Origin: Paenibacillus taihuensis
GTDB lineage: Bacteria; Bacillota; Bacilli; Paenibacillales; Paenibacillaceae
Direction: 5' to 3'
DNA length: 64,000 nt
NCBI RefSeq assembly: GCF_003386535.1
Contig: NZ_QTTN01000007.1
Coordinates: 124,001-188,000, forward strand
A program made the position numbers and the translations under genes. Numbering within the stretch: position 1 is the stretch's first letter; each line of letters opens with the position of its first letter. Below the pieces are notes generated by a model that worked only from the letters and a program-made list of their open reading frames with translations, was not told the DNA's origin and searched no databases. Below, piece by piece: positions 26,278 to 36,177 of the stretch.

Positions 26278-27768
26278 TTGAGTAATACGAAGACAGACAC
26301 CAGTTCCATTAAGAAGGGACCTATTCTGTTTATTATGATTCTAGGCGCCTTTCTTGCGACACTGAATCAGACCATCATGAGCGTTGCGACGCCGGAGCTA
26401 ATGAGCGACTTCAGCATTACCGCGACAACGGCTCAATGGCTCACAACGGGCTACATGCTCGTTAACGGCGTACTTATTCCGATTACCGCCTATTTCATGC
26501 AGCGGTTTTCAACGAGGCAGTTATTCCTCGCTTCGATGATTATCTTCTTCATCGGAACGGTCGTCTCTGCACTTGCCGGCACGTTCCCTGTCCTGCTCAC
26601 TGGTCGGATGATTCAAGCAGCTGGAGCAGGCATAATCATGCCGCTGCTCATGAACGTAATCCTTACGCTGTTCCCGCCTGAGAAGCGCGGCGCCGCGATG
26701 GGCATGATGGGCTTCGCGATTATTTTCGCACCGGCTATCGGTCCTACACTTGCAGGTTATTTGCTCGAAAATTACGCATGGCAATCGATGTTCTACGGCA
26801 TGATTCCATTCGCAATTATTGTTATCATCTGTGGTCATGTTTTCCTGCGAAACGTTTCCGAGCGCCGCGATACCAAAATTGATATTCTCAGTGTGCTTGT
26901 GTCGACGCTCGGCTTCGGCGCGTTGCTCTATGGCTTCAGCCGTGCAGGCTCTGAAGGCTGGTCGAGCGCAGAAGTTATCAGCTCCATCGCGATTGGCGTT
27001 GCAGCACTTGTCATCTTCACATGGCGACAACTCGTATTGCGCGAGCCGCTGCTTGAACTGCGTGCGTTCAAATTCAACATGTTTACGCTCACGACAATCA
27101 TCAATGTCGCTGTCACGATGGTGATGTATGCCGATATGATGCTTCTGCCGCTGTATCTCCAGAACGCTCGCGGCTACACTGCACTTGAATCCGGACTGCT
27201 GCTCCTCCCTGGCGCGCTTGTCATGGGCTTCTTGATGCCGGTTGCGGGAAGACTGTTCGACCGTTTCGGCGCTAGATGGCTCGCCGTTATCGGTCTCATT
27301 ATTACGATCGGCATGACGATCGGTTTTGTTGATTTGACGGACTCGACTAGCTATACGTATCTGGTTCTCATGTCTACAGGTCGCCGAATCGGTATGGCGC
27401 TGATGCTCATGCCAATTACTACGGCCGGTCTGAATCAGCTGCCTAACCGCCTCAATGCGCACGGAACTGCGATTTCCAATACGATCCGTCAAGTTGCAGG
27501 CGCTGTCGGTACATCGTTGCTTGTAACGATCATGACTAGCCGGACAAAAACTCATCTTACCGATATGATGATATCTGGCTCTGCTAAAGATACGCAGGAG
27601 CATATGATCATGGAAGCGTCCATCCAAGGCATCAACGACGCTTACCTCGTTATCATAGCGATCGGCATCGTCGGTCTGGTGCTCGCGTTCTTCATCAAGC
27701 GCGTGAAGCAAGCGACTGAAGAGGACACTGCTGCTCCGCTGACGCGGACTGTTGCGACGGAAGCTTAA
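26278..27768 (+). CDS. DHA2-family (EmrB/QacA-type) multidrug exporter
   Basis: This 496-residue MFS transporter has about 14 helices. Landmarks are the N-terminal LNQTIMSVATPELM, the motif C-like region GPTLAGYL and AISNTIRQVAGAVG near the end, typical of LmrB/EmrB drug:proton antiporters. It starts with TTG at 26278 after GGAGGAG. It is paired with a divergent TetR gene, as in ycnB-ycnC. Confidence 0.92.
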   Translation: MSNTKTDTSSIKKGPILFIMILGAFLATLNQTIMSVATPELMSDFSITATTAQWLTTGYMLVNGVLIPITAYFMQRFSTRQLFLASMIIFFIGTVVSALAGTFPVLLTGRMIQAAGAGIIMPLLMNVILTLFPPEKRGAAMGMMGFAIIFAPAIGPTLAGYLLENYAWQSMFYGMIPFAIIVIICGHVFLRNVSERRDTKIDILSVLVSTLGFGALLYGFSRAGSEGWSSAEVISSIAIGVAALVIFTWRQLVLREPLLELRAFKFNMFTLTTIINVAVTMVMYADMMLLPLYLQNARGYTALESGLLLLPGALVMGFLMPVAGRLFDRFGARWLAVIGLIITIGMTIGFVDLTDSTSYTYLVLMSTGRRIGMALMLMPITTAGLNQLPNRLNAHGTAISNTIRQVAGAVGTSLLVTIMTSRTKTHLTDMMISGSAKDTQEHMIMEASIQGINDAYLVIIAIGIVGLVLAFFIKRVKQATEEDTAAPLTRTVATEA

Positions 27769-27803
27769 TATTTGTTTGTAAGAATACAGTAGAGCAAATG
27801 CTC

Positions 27804-27840
27804 AAAAAGGCTATTCCAATTGTTGGGATAGCCTTCTCTC
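27804..27840. terminator. Bidirectional terminator
   Basis: Eleven-position stem AAGGCTATTCC/GGGATAGCCTT (one G-T) between the exporter (plus) and the LtaA-like gene (minus). Confidence 0.9.
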
Positions 27841-27842
27841 TG

Positions 27843-29015
27843 CTACAGCTCATTCTTCGCAATAATGTAATAGCACGCAATACAGGCGAAGATGACTGCC
27901 GCCATCCAAAATGGCAATGCCTCGTTAATCCGCTCCGCCATCCACCCGCCGAGCGCCGGACCGGCAACGACGCCGATTCCTTCGATCGTCGAGATGAGCC
28001 CCCACCCTGCCCCCGCGTATTCTTCCGGTACGAAACGGGCAAGGTAGGCATTCCAAGCTGGAAGCAGCGAAGCGTAAGAAGCGCCTAAGATCATTGCAAA
28101 CAGAATCGTCTCCGTGAACGAATCCGAGAACGTCAGCGCGAATACCGCGATGCCGAATATGCCGAAGCCGCCAATCAGAAACCACCTGCCGCCCAGCTTG
28201 TCAACCCATCTGCCAGCCGGAACCAGGATCAGCGCTGCGGTTGCCCCTCCTGCGATAAGCGACAGCGACAGCTCCGAATGGCTAAGGCCGATCTGCTTCG
28301 TCGCGAACGGCGAGAGCAGTGGAATGAGCAAGCCGCCAGCCGTCGTCTGAAGGATCATTCCGGGCAGCAGGAAACCGGTCTTGGTGAAGCGCTCCCAGAG
28401 CATTTTCAGCTGATTGGCAAATGACTTTCGGATGCTCGGCTGCTGATGCCGCACGTTCGGCACAGCCAACGACATCAACGTACACACGGCTAACAGTCCA
28501 ACCAGACTGAAGAATACGAGATGCTCACCCATATCCATCAGGAAGTTCATTGCGACAGGCCCAAGTGCTAGTCCGCACATCCAGAATAGATACAACAAGC
28601 TCATCTGAGAAGCACGATTATTTTCCCGAATACTCCTCAGGCAGACAAGCCACACCGGCGATCCGCCGATGCCAAGAAGGGCAGTTGACAGCAGCAACAG
28701 CCCTTCCGATCTCGCGTTCACCACGAGCAGCATGCTTACCAGCGATAGCATCATCCCGGCGAACAGGATATTTCTGCTTGAGAAGCGGTCCAGCAAGTAG
28801 CCGGCGAATACCTTGACCCCGTTATCCATCAAGTAGTGCAGCGACACCGCAAGGCCGATAACCGACAAGGAGAAGTTCAATTTCTCTGAAGCATACGTCG
28901 GCAGGTATGCCACCAGGAATGCTCCGCGTACGAATTCTACGAGCAGCAGCAAAAGCAGTTGAACCGTCACGCCTGCTGCCCCGGCATTCGTTCTAATCCG
29001 GTCAAGTATACTCAT
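27843..29015 (-). CDS. ltaA: MFS transporter, probable LtaA-type glycolipid flippase
   Basis: This 390-residue MFS protein has 12 predicted helices. Segments such as VEFVRGAFLVAYLPTY, GIGGSPVWLV and LLPAWNAYLARFVPEE resemble, from memory, staphylococcal LtaA, which flips diglucosyl-diacylglycerol, the lipoteichoic acid anchor. The gene before it is a UgtP-like glucosyltransferase and overlaps it by 14 bases, the same order as ypfP-ltaA in Staphylococcus aureus. The start is ATG 29015 inside the glycosyltransferase 3' end, with GGAAGG upstream. A generic MFS exporter is the alternative. Confidence 0.75.
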   Translation of the reverse strand: MSILDRIRTNAGAAGVTVQLLLLLLVEFVRGAFLVAYLPTYASEKLNFSLSVIGLAVSLHYLMDNGVKVFAGYLLDRFSSRNILFAGMMLSLVSMLLVVNARSEGLLLLSTALLGIGGSPVWLVCLRSIRENNRASQMSLLYLFWMCGLALGPVAMNFLMDMGEHLVFFSLVGLLAVCTLMSLAVPNVRHQQPSIRKSFANQLKMLWERFTKTGFLLPGMILQTTAGGLLIPLLSPFATKQIGLSHSELSLSLIAGGATAALILVPAGRWVDKLGGRWFLIGGFGIFGIAVFALTFSDSFTETILFAMILGASYASLLPAWNAYLARFVPEEYAGAGWGLISTIEGIGVVAGPALGGWMAERINEALPFWMAAVIFACIACYYIIAKNEL

Positions 29016-30195
29016 CGATCAGCTGCCTTCCCTGTATCACCACATCGACATCGGAATTCTTCTTCGAACGTTTATGAACAAGCCCCGCAATTTCGTACAG
29101 CACCGTATCTGATGCAAGCCGATCCGCCCCAGCGGCAGCGTCGCCGACAGCCTGCTCTTGTTCCAGCTCAATCTCTGGTTTGCGCTCAATAGCTCTCTGA
29201 ACAGCACTAACTAAGCTCGCTTTATCATTCACAATTTGAACGAACCCTTTGGACTGCCAATATTCCGCATTTCCCCGCTCCTGCCCAGGCAATGGACGGT
29301 ACACGACGACCGGAAGCCGCATCTTCCGCGCTTCAGCCAGTGTAATCCCGCCAGCTTTCGTAATCAGGCACGAAGACATCGCCATCAGCTCTTCGATTCG
29401 CTCCACGTAGCCGAACACGCGCACATGGCCTGCTGTGCCGAATGCACCCGACATCGCCTGATAGAGCGAGCGATTCCGGCCGCAGACAAGCAGCACCTGA
29501 GCCTCCTCCATGCGCTCGATTTCCTCGACCATTGCTGCAGCATCGTTGATCACGCCATACGCGCCAGCCATGATCAGCACAATTGGCTTTGACACTTGCA
29601 GCCCATACTTCTGCTTCACGTCCGCGATGGGGATCGATTCATGGAACGCTGACCGAATCGGTATCCCGCTCACCACGATGCGATGCGGATGAACGCCAGC
29701 CGATGTCAATTGCGTCTTCAGTTCATCGGAAGCGACAAAATACCGATCCGTATCCGGATGAATCCAGCGGCAATGAGCCACGTAATCGGTCACGATCGTG
29801 AAACAAGCGAAGCTGTTTCCATCTTGCTCCTTCAGCTTCGACATCGCGAGAAGCGGGAAGGTATGAATGACCGCATCCGGCCGCTCCTCCGCCGCTATCG
29901 CCTTCATCTTGGACAATCCGAGCAGCTGCAGCCACCGGTTGATAGGACTGTTTGGTTTCAGCTGATTCGTTACCGTGTACAGCCAGCCATAGATATCTGG
30001 AAAGTAAATCGAGCCCTTATGAAAAATATATCGGGAAACCGCATTCCATACCGGATTCGTCTGCGCAAACATATCAATCAGCTTCACATTAAAAAGTCCG
30101 GTACGTTCCAATCGCCGCTGCATCGTTCGAGCGACCTGATAATGTCCGTCACCATACATCGCGTAGACGATTAACACTTTACGTTTTGGATTCAT
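29002..30195 (-). CDS. ugtP: MGDG-synthase/UgtP-like glycosyltransferase (GT28)
   Basis: This 397-residue glycosyltransferase has the MGDG_synth N-domain (YAMYGDGHYQVARTM, the diacylglycerol-binding side) and a GT28 C-domain for UDP-sugar (KAGGITLAEARKMRLPVVVY). UgtP homologs add glucose to diacylglycerol for glycolipids and lipoteichoic acid anchors. Bacilli of this type carry several paralogs, so the exact acceptor is uncertain. The start is ATG 30195, with GGAGG 7 bases upstream. It is upstream of and overlapping the LtaA-like gene. Confidence 0.8.
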   Translation of the reverse strand: MNPKRKVLIVYAMYGDGHYQVARTMQRRLERTGLFNVKLIDMFAQTNPVWNAVSRYIFHKGSIYFPDIYGWLYTVTNQLKPNSPINRWLQLLGLSKMKAIAAEERPDAVIHTFPLLAMSKLKEQDGNSFACFTIVTDYVAHCRWIHPDTDRYFVASDELKTQLTSAGVHPHRIVVSGIPIRSAFHESIPIADVKQKYGLQVSKPIVLIMAGAYGVINDAAAMVEEIERMEEAQVLLVCGRNRSLYQAMSGAFGTAGHVRVFGYVERIEELMAMSSCLITKAGGITLAEARKMRLPVVVYRPLPGQERGNAEYWQSKGFVQIVNDKASLVSAVQRAIERKPEIELEQEQAVGDAAAGADRLASDTVLYEIAGLVHKRSKKNSDVDVVIQGRQLIDEYT

Positions 30196-30330
30196 CGCTG
30201 ATCCTCCCGATTCTGAAGACATGTCGCACTGCGCTCTCTCGCATCTTCAGTCTAAAGGCTGCATCTAAACTAATCGTAAACTGGGTATTAATTTTATATA
30301 AACTGGCAGATGACCGCTGCTCGAAACAGC

Positions 30331-30358
30331 AAAAAACCCGCCAATTGCTCGCGGGTTT
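30331..30358 (-). terminator. Intrinsic terminator of the oxidoreductase-isomerase operon
   Basis: Perfect 8-bp stem AAACCCGC/GCGGGTTT followed by six T on the minus strand, 53 bases after the isomerase stop. Confidence 0.9.
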
Positions 30359-30411
30359 CTACATCCTTCTATGAAAGGTTTGTAAACGACTGGAAATCGA
30401 TCACAAACCGT

Positions 30412-31176
30412 TTACAGTAAGCCTTTTTCTTTCAGATTCAAGTAGCTCACAGTCGCTGTCTCAAGACCCGTCAAATGACGGAGTTGATCCTGCTCGACGG
30501 TCATCCACTCAACACCGATTTCTGCTGCCGCTTCAATCGATTCCTTAATCTGAACGACGCCCGTTCCAACCGCTGTCCATTTGCCGATCTCGTCCGTGCC
30601 GTACACGTCCTTCAAGTGGATCGCCGGCACACGGCCAGCCATCTTGCGAAGGATATGAGCCGGATCAGCGCCGCCAAGCGTAATCCATGCTACGTCCAGG
30701 CGGAAGAACAGGTTGCGCGGATCAGTGTGCTCTGCCAGAATATCTAACGCGTATACGCCATTGAACACTTTCTGGAACTCATGCGCATGGTTGTGGTAGC
30801 AGAAACGCAAGCCTTCCGCAGCAAGACGCGCACCTGCTGCGTTATACAGCTCCGCATCATGGAGCAGCTGCTCACGCGATTCGGCAACCTCCCACCAGAG
30901 CGTAACGTCTTTCGTCTGTAATGCTTGTGCCTGACGAATGACATTGTCCAGCAGCTTCTCATCCTTCAGCTGTTCCTTGTTAACGCTATGCGTCGCGATT
31001 TGCAGTCCCAGCTCGTGGAACCGCGCAACGTTCGCTTTCACATCGCCGTTCAGCAGCTCCGCGCCGCCTTCAATGCCTTCGTAGCCGATTTCAGCAACGC
31101 GCTGCATCGTACCCCAGAAGTCCTGCTTCGCTTCTTCATGAACGATACCGATAAGTCCAAGCTTTGGTCTTGTCAT
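30412..31176 (-). CDS. Sugar phosphate isomerase/epimerase (AP endonuclease-2-like TIM barrel)
   Basis: This 254-residue TIM-barrel protein of the xylose isomerase-like family has candidate metal ligands in CYHNHAHEF, FRLDVAW and IHLKDVYG. Members isomerise or epimerise sugars, inositols or keto-sugars. It is 15 bases after a Gfo/Idh/MocA oxidoreductase, a common pairing for sugar or inositol catabolism. Substrate unknown. Confidence 0.88.
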   Translation of the reverse strand: MTRPKLGLIGIVHEEAKQDFWGTMQRVAEIGYEGIEGGAELLNGDVKANVARFHELGLQIATHSVNKEQLKDEKLLDNVIRQAQALQTKDVTLWWEVAESREQLLHDAELYNAAGARLAAEGLRFCYHNHAHEFQKVFNGVYALDILAEHTDPRNLFFRLDVAWITLGGADPAHILRKMAGRVPAIHLKDVYGTDEIGKWTAVGTGVVQIKESIEAAAEIGVEWMTVEQDQLRHLTGLETATVSYLNLKEKGLL

Positions 31177-31191
31177 CGTAAGTACACGCTC

Positions 31192-32241
31192 CTATTTCGC
31201 AAATTGTCCATTCTCCAGCATCGTGATAAAAGGGCTGTCCGTCACGTCCGTCAGAGGCAGCGAGACGCGAGCATTGCGGCGCACCGACTCATAGGTAGCG
31301 AAGATAATCTCAGACGCACGAAGCGCTTTGCGATGCGAAACCTCAGGCTCCTCGCCCGATTGCAAGCAGTCGATCGCATGGCGGACATAACCGATCATCT
31401 GATCGGACATGCTCGTCAGCTCCATCTCCGGCTTCCAAGCTGGATCCGCATAGTTCACGCCACGGACGATTTGGCCATCCCACATCACTTCAATAAATCC
31501 TTCGGAGCCGATCACCCGAACTCCTGCCCAGATCTTCGATATATCGCCATTTGGATCCCATGTATCGATTGCACCCGAGTACATATTCGCTTGAACACCA
31601 TTGGCAAAAACAACCTGGCCTGTCGCCCCGCACTCCGACGGTACATTGAACCAGTTGTAAATTTCCGTTGTATCAACCGCGCCTAGCACGGATTTCGCCG
31701 GCGTCTCGTTCATGAAGCTGATCGCCTGATCGAAAGTATGAATGCCGCAGTCCAGTAAATTCGGCGGCGAATAGAGATCAAGCCGAATCACTTCTCCGAT
31801 ACGGCCTTCCCCAATGAGGCGGCGTACTGTTTGGTTGCCCTTCGCGAAGCGGCGCTGCAGCGAGAATGTAAGCTGGCAGCCTGCCTCATCGGCGATACGG
31901 CTCATCTCCTGACATTCGCCCCATGTAGCCGACATCGGCTTCTCGCACAGAACGGCCTTCACGCCAGCCTCTGCGCAGTCCCGGAATACCGGAAGATGAA
32001 GCGGCGTCCAGAGACAGATCAGAACGACGTCCGGCTTCTCGGCAGCGAGCATTTCTTTATGATCCGTATAAAGGTTTGCTTGAAAACCAAATTCCGTATT
32101 CAATGTTTGTGCAGATGCTTCAGAAATATCCGATAATCCAACAACTTCAAGTCTGCTGTCGGCTTTAATGCCGATGGCATGTTCATGCGCACGCTTCCCG
32201 CAGCCGATAAACGCGACTCGATAAACAGACGAACTGCTCAC
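31192..32241 (-). CDS. Gfo/Idh/MocA family oxidoreductase
   Basis: This 349-residue NAD(P)-dependent sugar dehydrogenase has a Rossmann N-domain (VAFIGCGKRAHEH) and the conserved EKP motif (VLCEKPMSATW). The second domain shows the active-site His region DCGIHTFDQAISF. It is first in a two-gene operon with the isomerase. The promoter overlaps a cre-like site and is followed by a palindrome, suggesting catabolite repression plus a specific repressor. Confidence 0.9.
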   Translation of the reverse strand: MSSSSVYRVAFIGCGKRAHEHAIGIKADSRLEVVGLSDISEASAQTLNTEFGFQANLYTDHKEMLAAEKPDVVLICLWTPLHLPVFRDCAEAGVKAVLCEKPMSATWGECQEMSRIADEAGCQLTFSLQRRFAKGNQTVRRLIGEGRIGEVIRLDLYSPPNLLDCGIHTFDQAISFMNETPAKSVLGAVDTTEIYNWFNVPSECGATGQVVFANGVQANMYSGAIDTWDPNGDISKIWAGVRVIGSEGFIEVMWDGQIVRGVNYADPAWKPEMELTSMSDQMIGYVRHAIDCLQSGEEPEVSHRKALRASEIIFATYESVRRNARVSLPLTDVTDSPFITMLENGQFAK

Positions 32242-32283
32242 TTCAACGATCCTCTCCTAAAACTGGATTTTTTGGAACCAATT

Positions 32284-32334
32284 GAAACGTTTCGATATAC
32301 ATAATAGAATACTCTCTTATTATAGCGCTTTCAA
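32284..32334 (-). promoter_or_regulatory. Promoter with cre-like site and palindromic operator
   Basis: On the minus strand TTGAAA (32329-32334) and TATTCT (32306-32311) are 17 bases apart. TGAAAGCGCTATAA (32320-32333) overlaps the -35 element and matches the cre consensus except near its end. GAAACGTTTC (32284-32293), a perfect palindrome of LacI-operator style, lies just after the expected start point. Confidence 0.6.
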
Positions 32335-32368
32335 TATGTGTATGGAGATTTGACAAAACAAATATATG

Positions 32369-32401
32369 AAAAGCCCGCTGCATCAAGCGATGCAACGGGC
32401 T
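32369..32401 (-). terminator. Intrinsic terminator of the thiamine operon
   Basis: Stem AGCCCGcTGCATC/GATGCAaCGGGCT with one mismatch, then TTTTC on the minus strand, 33 bases after the permease stop. Confidence 0.9.
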
Positions 32402-32433
32402 GGACAGGAATAACTGCACAGGTCTAACTAACT

Positions 32434-33741
32434 CTACGCTTCTCTCGATTTGAAGTAGCTTGGTAGTTTCACAAGAAGCAGCTGCAGAACAAGCACACTG
32501 CAGGCGCCTACTAGAATCGCATTCGACAGCAGCGTTCCCCAGAAACCAGGCAGCGAGGCTAGATTCGAAGGTAACGCAATTGCAAGCAGCAGCGAAATTC
32601 CGGCAACCGTGAAGTTCGCTTCCGTCCGCTCCATCTTCATGAGCAGCGATATGCCAGACATGAACAATCCAGCTGCAGCTGGCAGGAACAAACCGCCGAC
32701 GACTGCACCAGGTGTGAGTCCAAGCAGTGCACCTGCTTTCGGCACGAACCCGAGCACCAGCAGCAGCCCGCCCGCCCATATAACGGGGTAGCGAGAGCCG
32801 CTGCGAGTGAGACGTAACAAGCCGACGTTCTGTGCGTAAGCCGTAGTCGGCAACCCGCCGAGCAGCGAGGATACGATGGATCCGGCTGATTCGCCGATAA
32901 AGCCGCGTCTAATGCGGTCGTTCGTCAGCTCGATATCCGTTATCTCGGAAGCGGCTTGATAGACGCCCATCGCTTCCATAATTGCTGCCAGGTATGCGAC
33001 CAAGAATGTAAGAATGACGGTAGTATCCCACTGAAAAGCGCCATGCGGCATAAACTTCGGCAGTCCGAACCAATCCGCCTCGCGCACGCTGCTGAAATCC
33101 ATTCCGCTCATGAACGCTGCAATGATATCACCTGCTAGCAAACCGATCAGGAAGGCATACCGCTTCCACCAGCCTCGGCCGAAGACGGATAATAAGGTTA
33201 CGATTGCAGCCGTCGTGATCGATAACGTCAACGTCGTGCCATCCAGGAAGCCTTCCTCGCCGGCGCTTCCGCCGAGAAACTCATACATCGTAAACTGCGA
33301 AAGCACAACGCCGACAATACAGATGACTGTACCTGATACGAGCGGCGTAAACCATGACCGCAGCTTGCCGATCAAACCTGTTGCGGATAGGAGAAATACA
33401 AGAATAGCGCTAATGAGCATCCCGCCATAGGAAGCGGCTAAACCTGGAGCCTTGCCTGTCGTAATCATCAGCGTATCGAAGGACGCCGATGGGCCTTGCA
33501 CGATCGGCAGCTTCGCCAGCCGCGTCGCTTGCAGCAATGTGACAAGTCCGGCTACGACGAAGACCGTATTAATAAACGATGTGGTCGCGATCGGTGTCAT
33601 GCCGATCATCGCGGCGATGAACAGCGGATCGAGCCACACATTCGAAACGAACACATGCTGAAGTCCAAGCAGCAAGCCTTGCAGCTTGCCGACTCGCTGC
33701 TCGACTTCCAGCTTCATATCTTCGGACGGCGCTGTCGTCAT
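32434..33741 (-). CDS. NCS2-family (uracil/xanthine type) permease in the thiamine operon
   Basis: This 435-residue membrane protein of the nucleobase:cation symporter-2 family has about 12-14 helices, with signature stretches [23 protein letters not shown] and TTAYAQNVG. Known members carry uracil, xanthine or urate. Here its ATG overlaps the thiE stop by four bases (ATGA), so it is translated with the thiamine salvage genes under the TPP riboswitch. Import of the pyrimidine moiety (hydroxymethylpyrimidine or a relative) is therefore a good guess (inference). Confidence 0.88.
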   Translation of the reverse strand: MTTAPSEDMKLEVEQRVGKLQGLLLGLQHVFVSNVWLDPLFIAAMIGMTPIATTSFINTVFVVAGLVTLLQATRLAKLPIVQGPSASFDTLMITTGKAPGLAASYGGMLISAILVFLLSATGLIGKLRSWFTPLVSGTVICIVGVVLSQFTMYEFLGGSAGEEGFLDGTTLTLSITTAAIVTLLSVFGRGWWKRYAFLIGLLAGDIIAAFMSGMDFSSVREADWFGLPKFMPHGAFQWDTTVILTFLVAYLAAIMEAMGVYQAASEITDIELTNDRIRRGFIGESAGSIVSSLLGGLPTTAYAQNVGLLRLTRSGSRYPVIWAGGLLLVLGFVPKAGALLGLTPGAVVGGLFLPAAAGLFMSGISLLMKMERTEANFTVAGISLLLAIALPSNLASLPGFWGTLLSNAILVGACSVLVLQLLLVKLPSYFKSREA

Positions 33742-34448
33742 CTGCTTCCACCTGCCTTGCCGCTCTTGGCATTGCTGGTCGAGCCGCCAGCTGCATGAAC
33801 CGCCTGGCGCATCTCCCGCGCCGCAGCGGTCGGATCATCCGCGTGCGAGATCGCGGTAATGAACGACACGCCATCCGCTCCTGCGTGAATGACCTGCCCA
33901 GCATTCGCAGCCGTTATACCGCCGATGCCGACGATCGGGATGTGAATCCCGCTTCCTCGCATCTCTGTCAGCACCTGCAAACCGGAAGCAGCCTTCGCAT
34001 CTTCCTTCGTTTGCGTGGAGAACAAGGGACCAACGCCTAAGTAATCAGCGCCGGAGCAAATTGCCGCCCCGGCTTCGCCCATATTGTAAGCCGACACGCC
34101 AAGCAGCCGGCTGCCAATACGCTCGCGCACCGCGGATGCGCCTTCGTCCTCCTGCCCGACGTGTACGCCGTCAGCATCCACCGTAATCGCCAATTCCACA
34201 TCATCATTGACGATAAAGGGTACATCGTGCCGCCGGCACAGCTCGCGCATCCGATACGCAAGCTCCACCATCGGTTCGCCACTAAGCGCACCGGTCCCTT
34301 TTTCCCGAAACTGGAACAAGGTGATGCCGCCATCGATAGCCTCTCGGAGCACGTCCATCGGATCTTTCAGACAGTTGTTGCTGCCCATGATGAAATAAAC
34401 TTGCAGCGCCTTCCGAATCGCCGCATCATGCCACTTGAATTCGCTCAT
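33738..34448 (-). CDS. thiE: Thiamine-phosphate synthase
   Basis: This enzyme joins HMP pyrophosphate and thiazole phosphate to thiamine phosphate. The 236-residue protein has the ThiE motifs [27 protein letters not shown] and the C-terminal phosphate site [11 protein letters not shown]. The start is ATG 34448, with GGAGGAG upstream, overlapping the thiD stop by four bases; the longer frame start is not supported. Confidence 0.96.
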   Translation of the reverse strand: MSEFKWHDAAIRKALQVYFIMGSNNCLKDPMDVLREAIDGGITLFQFREKGTGALSGEPMVELAYRMRELCRRHDVPFIVNDDVELAITVDADGVHVGQEDEGASAVRERIGSRLLGVSAYNMGEAGAAICSGADYLGVGPLFSTQTKEDAKAASGLQVLTEMRGSGIHIPIVGIGGITAANAGQVIHAGADGVSFITAISHADDPTAAAREMRQAVHAAGGSTSNAKSGKAGGSR

Positions 34449-35257
34449 CGGCTGCTCCTCCGTTCCCGGTACGCCCAATGATTCGTCGGGCCATGCCCAA
34501 GTCCTAGGTGCAGCGAGTCTTCAATCGCCGCTTGAATGAACGCTTTGGCAACGGGCACTGCTTCCAGTACCGAGTGCCCTTTTGCCAGCTCTGCCGTGAT
34601 TGCCGCTGCGAATGTACAGCCCGTGCCATGCGTGTGCCGCGTCTCTTGGCGCTCGCTGCGGAACTCATAGAAATCGCGCCCGTCATAGAGCAGGTCGACA
34701 ATTTCATCTGCTCCCGCAGGATCATGCCCGCCTTTCATCACGACATGCTTCGCACCGTATGCAGCCAGCTTCCTCGCCGCCTCCTTACGATCCTCCATCG
34801 TCACGATCTGCATATCTGTCAATATTTCCGCTTCCGGTATATTCGGTGTCACCACATAAGCAAGCGGCAGCAGGGATTGCTTCAGAGCGCGAATCGACTC
34901 GTTAAGCAGCAGCGCTGCACCGCCTTTGGCGATCATCACCGGATCGACGACGACCTTCTCCCACTTGTACTGCTGCAGCTTCTCCGCTACGCAGACGATG
35001 ATTTCGCTGGAGAAGAGCATTCCGGTCTTCACGGCGTCAGCGCCAAGATCCTCGCCGATCGCATCGATCTGCTGCGCCACTGCCTCTGTCGACAATGGAT
35101 AAATACCATGAACGCCTAGTGTGTTCTGGGCTGTCACTGCTGTAATCGCCGACATCCCGAAGGCGCGAAGCTCCTGAAATGTCTTGAGGTCGGCTTGAAT
35201 TCCCGCGCCGCCTCCGCTGTCTGAACCTGCTATCGTTAATGCGCGTGCTATTGTCAT
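34445..35257 (-). CDS. thiD: Hydroxymethylpyrimidine/phosphomethylpyrimidine kinase
   Basis: This enzyme phosphorylates HMP and HMP-phosphate to HMP pyrophosphate. The 270-residue ribokinase-fold protein has [17 protein letters not shown] at the N-terminus, the MKGGH block and the anion-hole [10 protein letters not shown]. It overlaps thiM and thiE by four bases each (ATGA), so the salvage genes are translationally linked. Confidence 0.96.
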   Translation of the reverse strand: MTIARALTIAGSDSGGGAGIQADLKTFQELRAFGMSAITAVTAQNTLGVHGIYPLSTEAVAQQIDAIGEDLGADAVKTGMLFSSEIIVCVAEKLQQYKWEKVVVDPVMIAKGGAALLLNESIRALKQSLLPLAYVVTPNIPEAEILTDMQIVTMEDRKEAARKLAAYGAKHVVMKGGHDPAGADEIVDLLYDGRDFYEFRSERQETRHTHGTGCTFAAAITAELAKGHSVLEAVPVAKAFIQAAIEDSLHLGLGHGPTNHWAYRERRSSR

Positions 35258-36066
35258 ACGTTCACTCGTTCTGCTTGGCCAAGGCGTTCAATGTCTGCTT
35301 CCGTCACGCGAGCCAGCTGATTCAGGAACTCGATCTGGAAGCTGCCTGGTCCTTGCTCCGCGGTCTTCGCAGCAGCGATCTCCGCCGCAACGCCATACAC
35401 GACAAGCGCCGCTGTCGCTGCTTTTACGAAATCAGGCTCTACCGCAGCGAAAGCCCCAATCACAGATGTGAGCAAGCAGCCAGTTCCCGTAACGCGCGTC
35501 AGAATCGCATCACCGTTGCGCACTACGCAAGCTCCTGAGCGATCGGCGATCACATCTTCTTTGCCCGTGATGACGACAACGCAGTTCAATTGTTCCGCCG
35601 CCAGCTTCGCAAGCTCCAGCACGTCGCCGTTTCCTTCGCCAGCATCCACGCCTTTGATGCTCCATTCGCGGCCGACCACATTCGCGATTTCAGCTGCGTT
35701 CCCGCGAATAATATCGACGCGCAGTGTATTCATAAGATCTCTAGCCGTATCCGTACGGAACGCTGTTGCGCCAGCACCAACCGGATCGAACACAACCGGT
35801 ACTCCGCTAGCATTCGCAGAAGCACCTGCCAGCTTCATCGCTTCAATCTCCGTACTGTTCAACGTGCCGATATTCAGCACGAGCGCGCCTGAAATCCGCG
35901 CTACATCTGCCGCTTCCTCTTTGGCGTACGCCATAATCGGCGACGCGCCGAGCGCGAGCAGCCCGTTCGCCGTAAAGTTGGTCACGACCACATTCGTAAT
36001 GTTGTGGACGAGCGGGTTCACTTGCTTCATTTTCGACCAAATCTGTACCACTTCTTGATTATTCAT
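35254..36066 (-). CDS. thiM: Hydroxyethylthiazole kinase
   Basis: This enzyme phosphorylates 4-methyl-5-(2-hydroxyethyl)thiazole for thiamine salvage. The 270-residue protein has [20 protein letters not shown], the [13 protein letters not shown] block and the ATP/anion-hole [13 protein letters not shown]. The start is ATG 36066; a GTG at 36075 lies too close to the GGGAG ribosome site. It is first gene after the TPP riboswitch. Confidence 0.96.
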   Translation of the reverse strand: MNNQEVVQIWSKMKQVNPLVHNITNVVVTNFTANGLLALGASPIMAYAKEEAADVARISGALVLNIGTLNSTEIEAMKLAGASANASGVPVVFDPVGAGATAFRTDTARDLMNTLRVDIIRGNAAEIANVVGREWSIKGVDAGEGNGDVLELAKLAAEQLNCVVVITGKEDVIADRSGACVVRNGDAILTRVTGTGCLLTSVIGAFAAVEPDFVKAATAALVVYGVAAEIAAAKTAEQGPGSFQIEFLNQLARVTEADIERLGQAERVNV

Positions 36067-36115
36067 CTGCTGCACGTCTCCCTCTCATGATCAAGATTCA
36101 AACCCGTTTGGAGCA

Positions 36116-36163
36116 ACAAAAAAACGCCCCGCCTACGACAAATCGGTCGCAGGCAGAGCGTTT
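36116..36163 (-). terminator. Riboswitch-controlled terminator before thiM
   Basis: Stem with outer arms AAACGC/GCGTTT and inner GCCTaCGAC/GTCGcAGGC, then seven T on the minus strand. A competing hairpin GCGTTT-aaat-AAACGC (36158-36173) shares the GCGTTT block and could act as antiterminator. Confidence 0.85.
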
Positions 36164-36177
36164 AAATAAACGCACGC

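Noticed and set aside
26521-27711. 396-residue minus-strand frame inside the DHA2 exporter
   Set aside because: It is a long shadow frame caused by codon bias. Composition (His, Arg, Asp, Cys rich) is not protein-like, while the plus strand encodes a clear 14-helix transporter.
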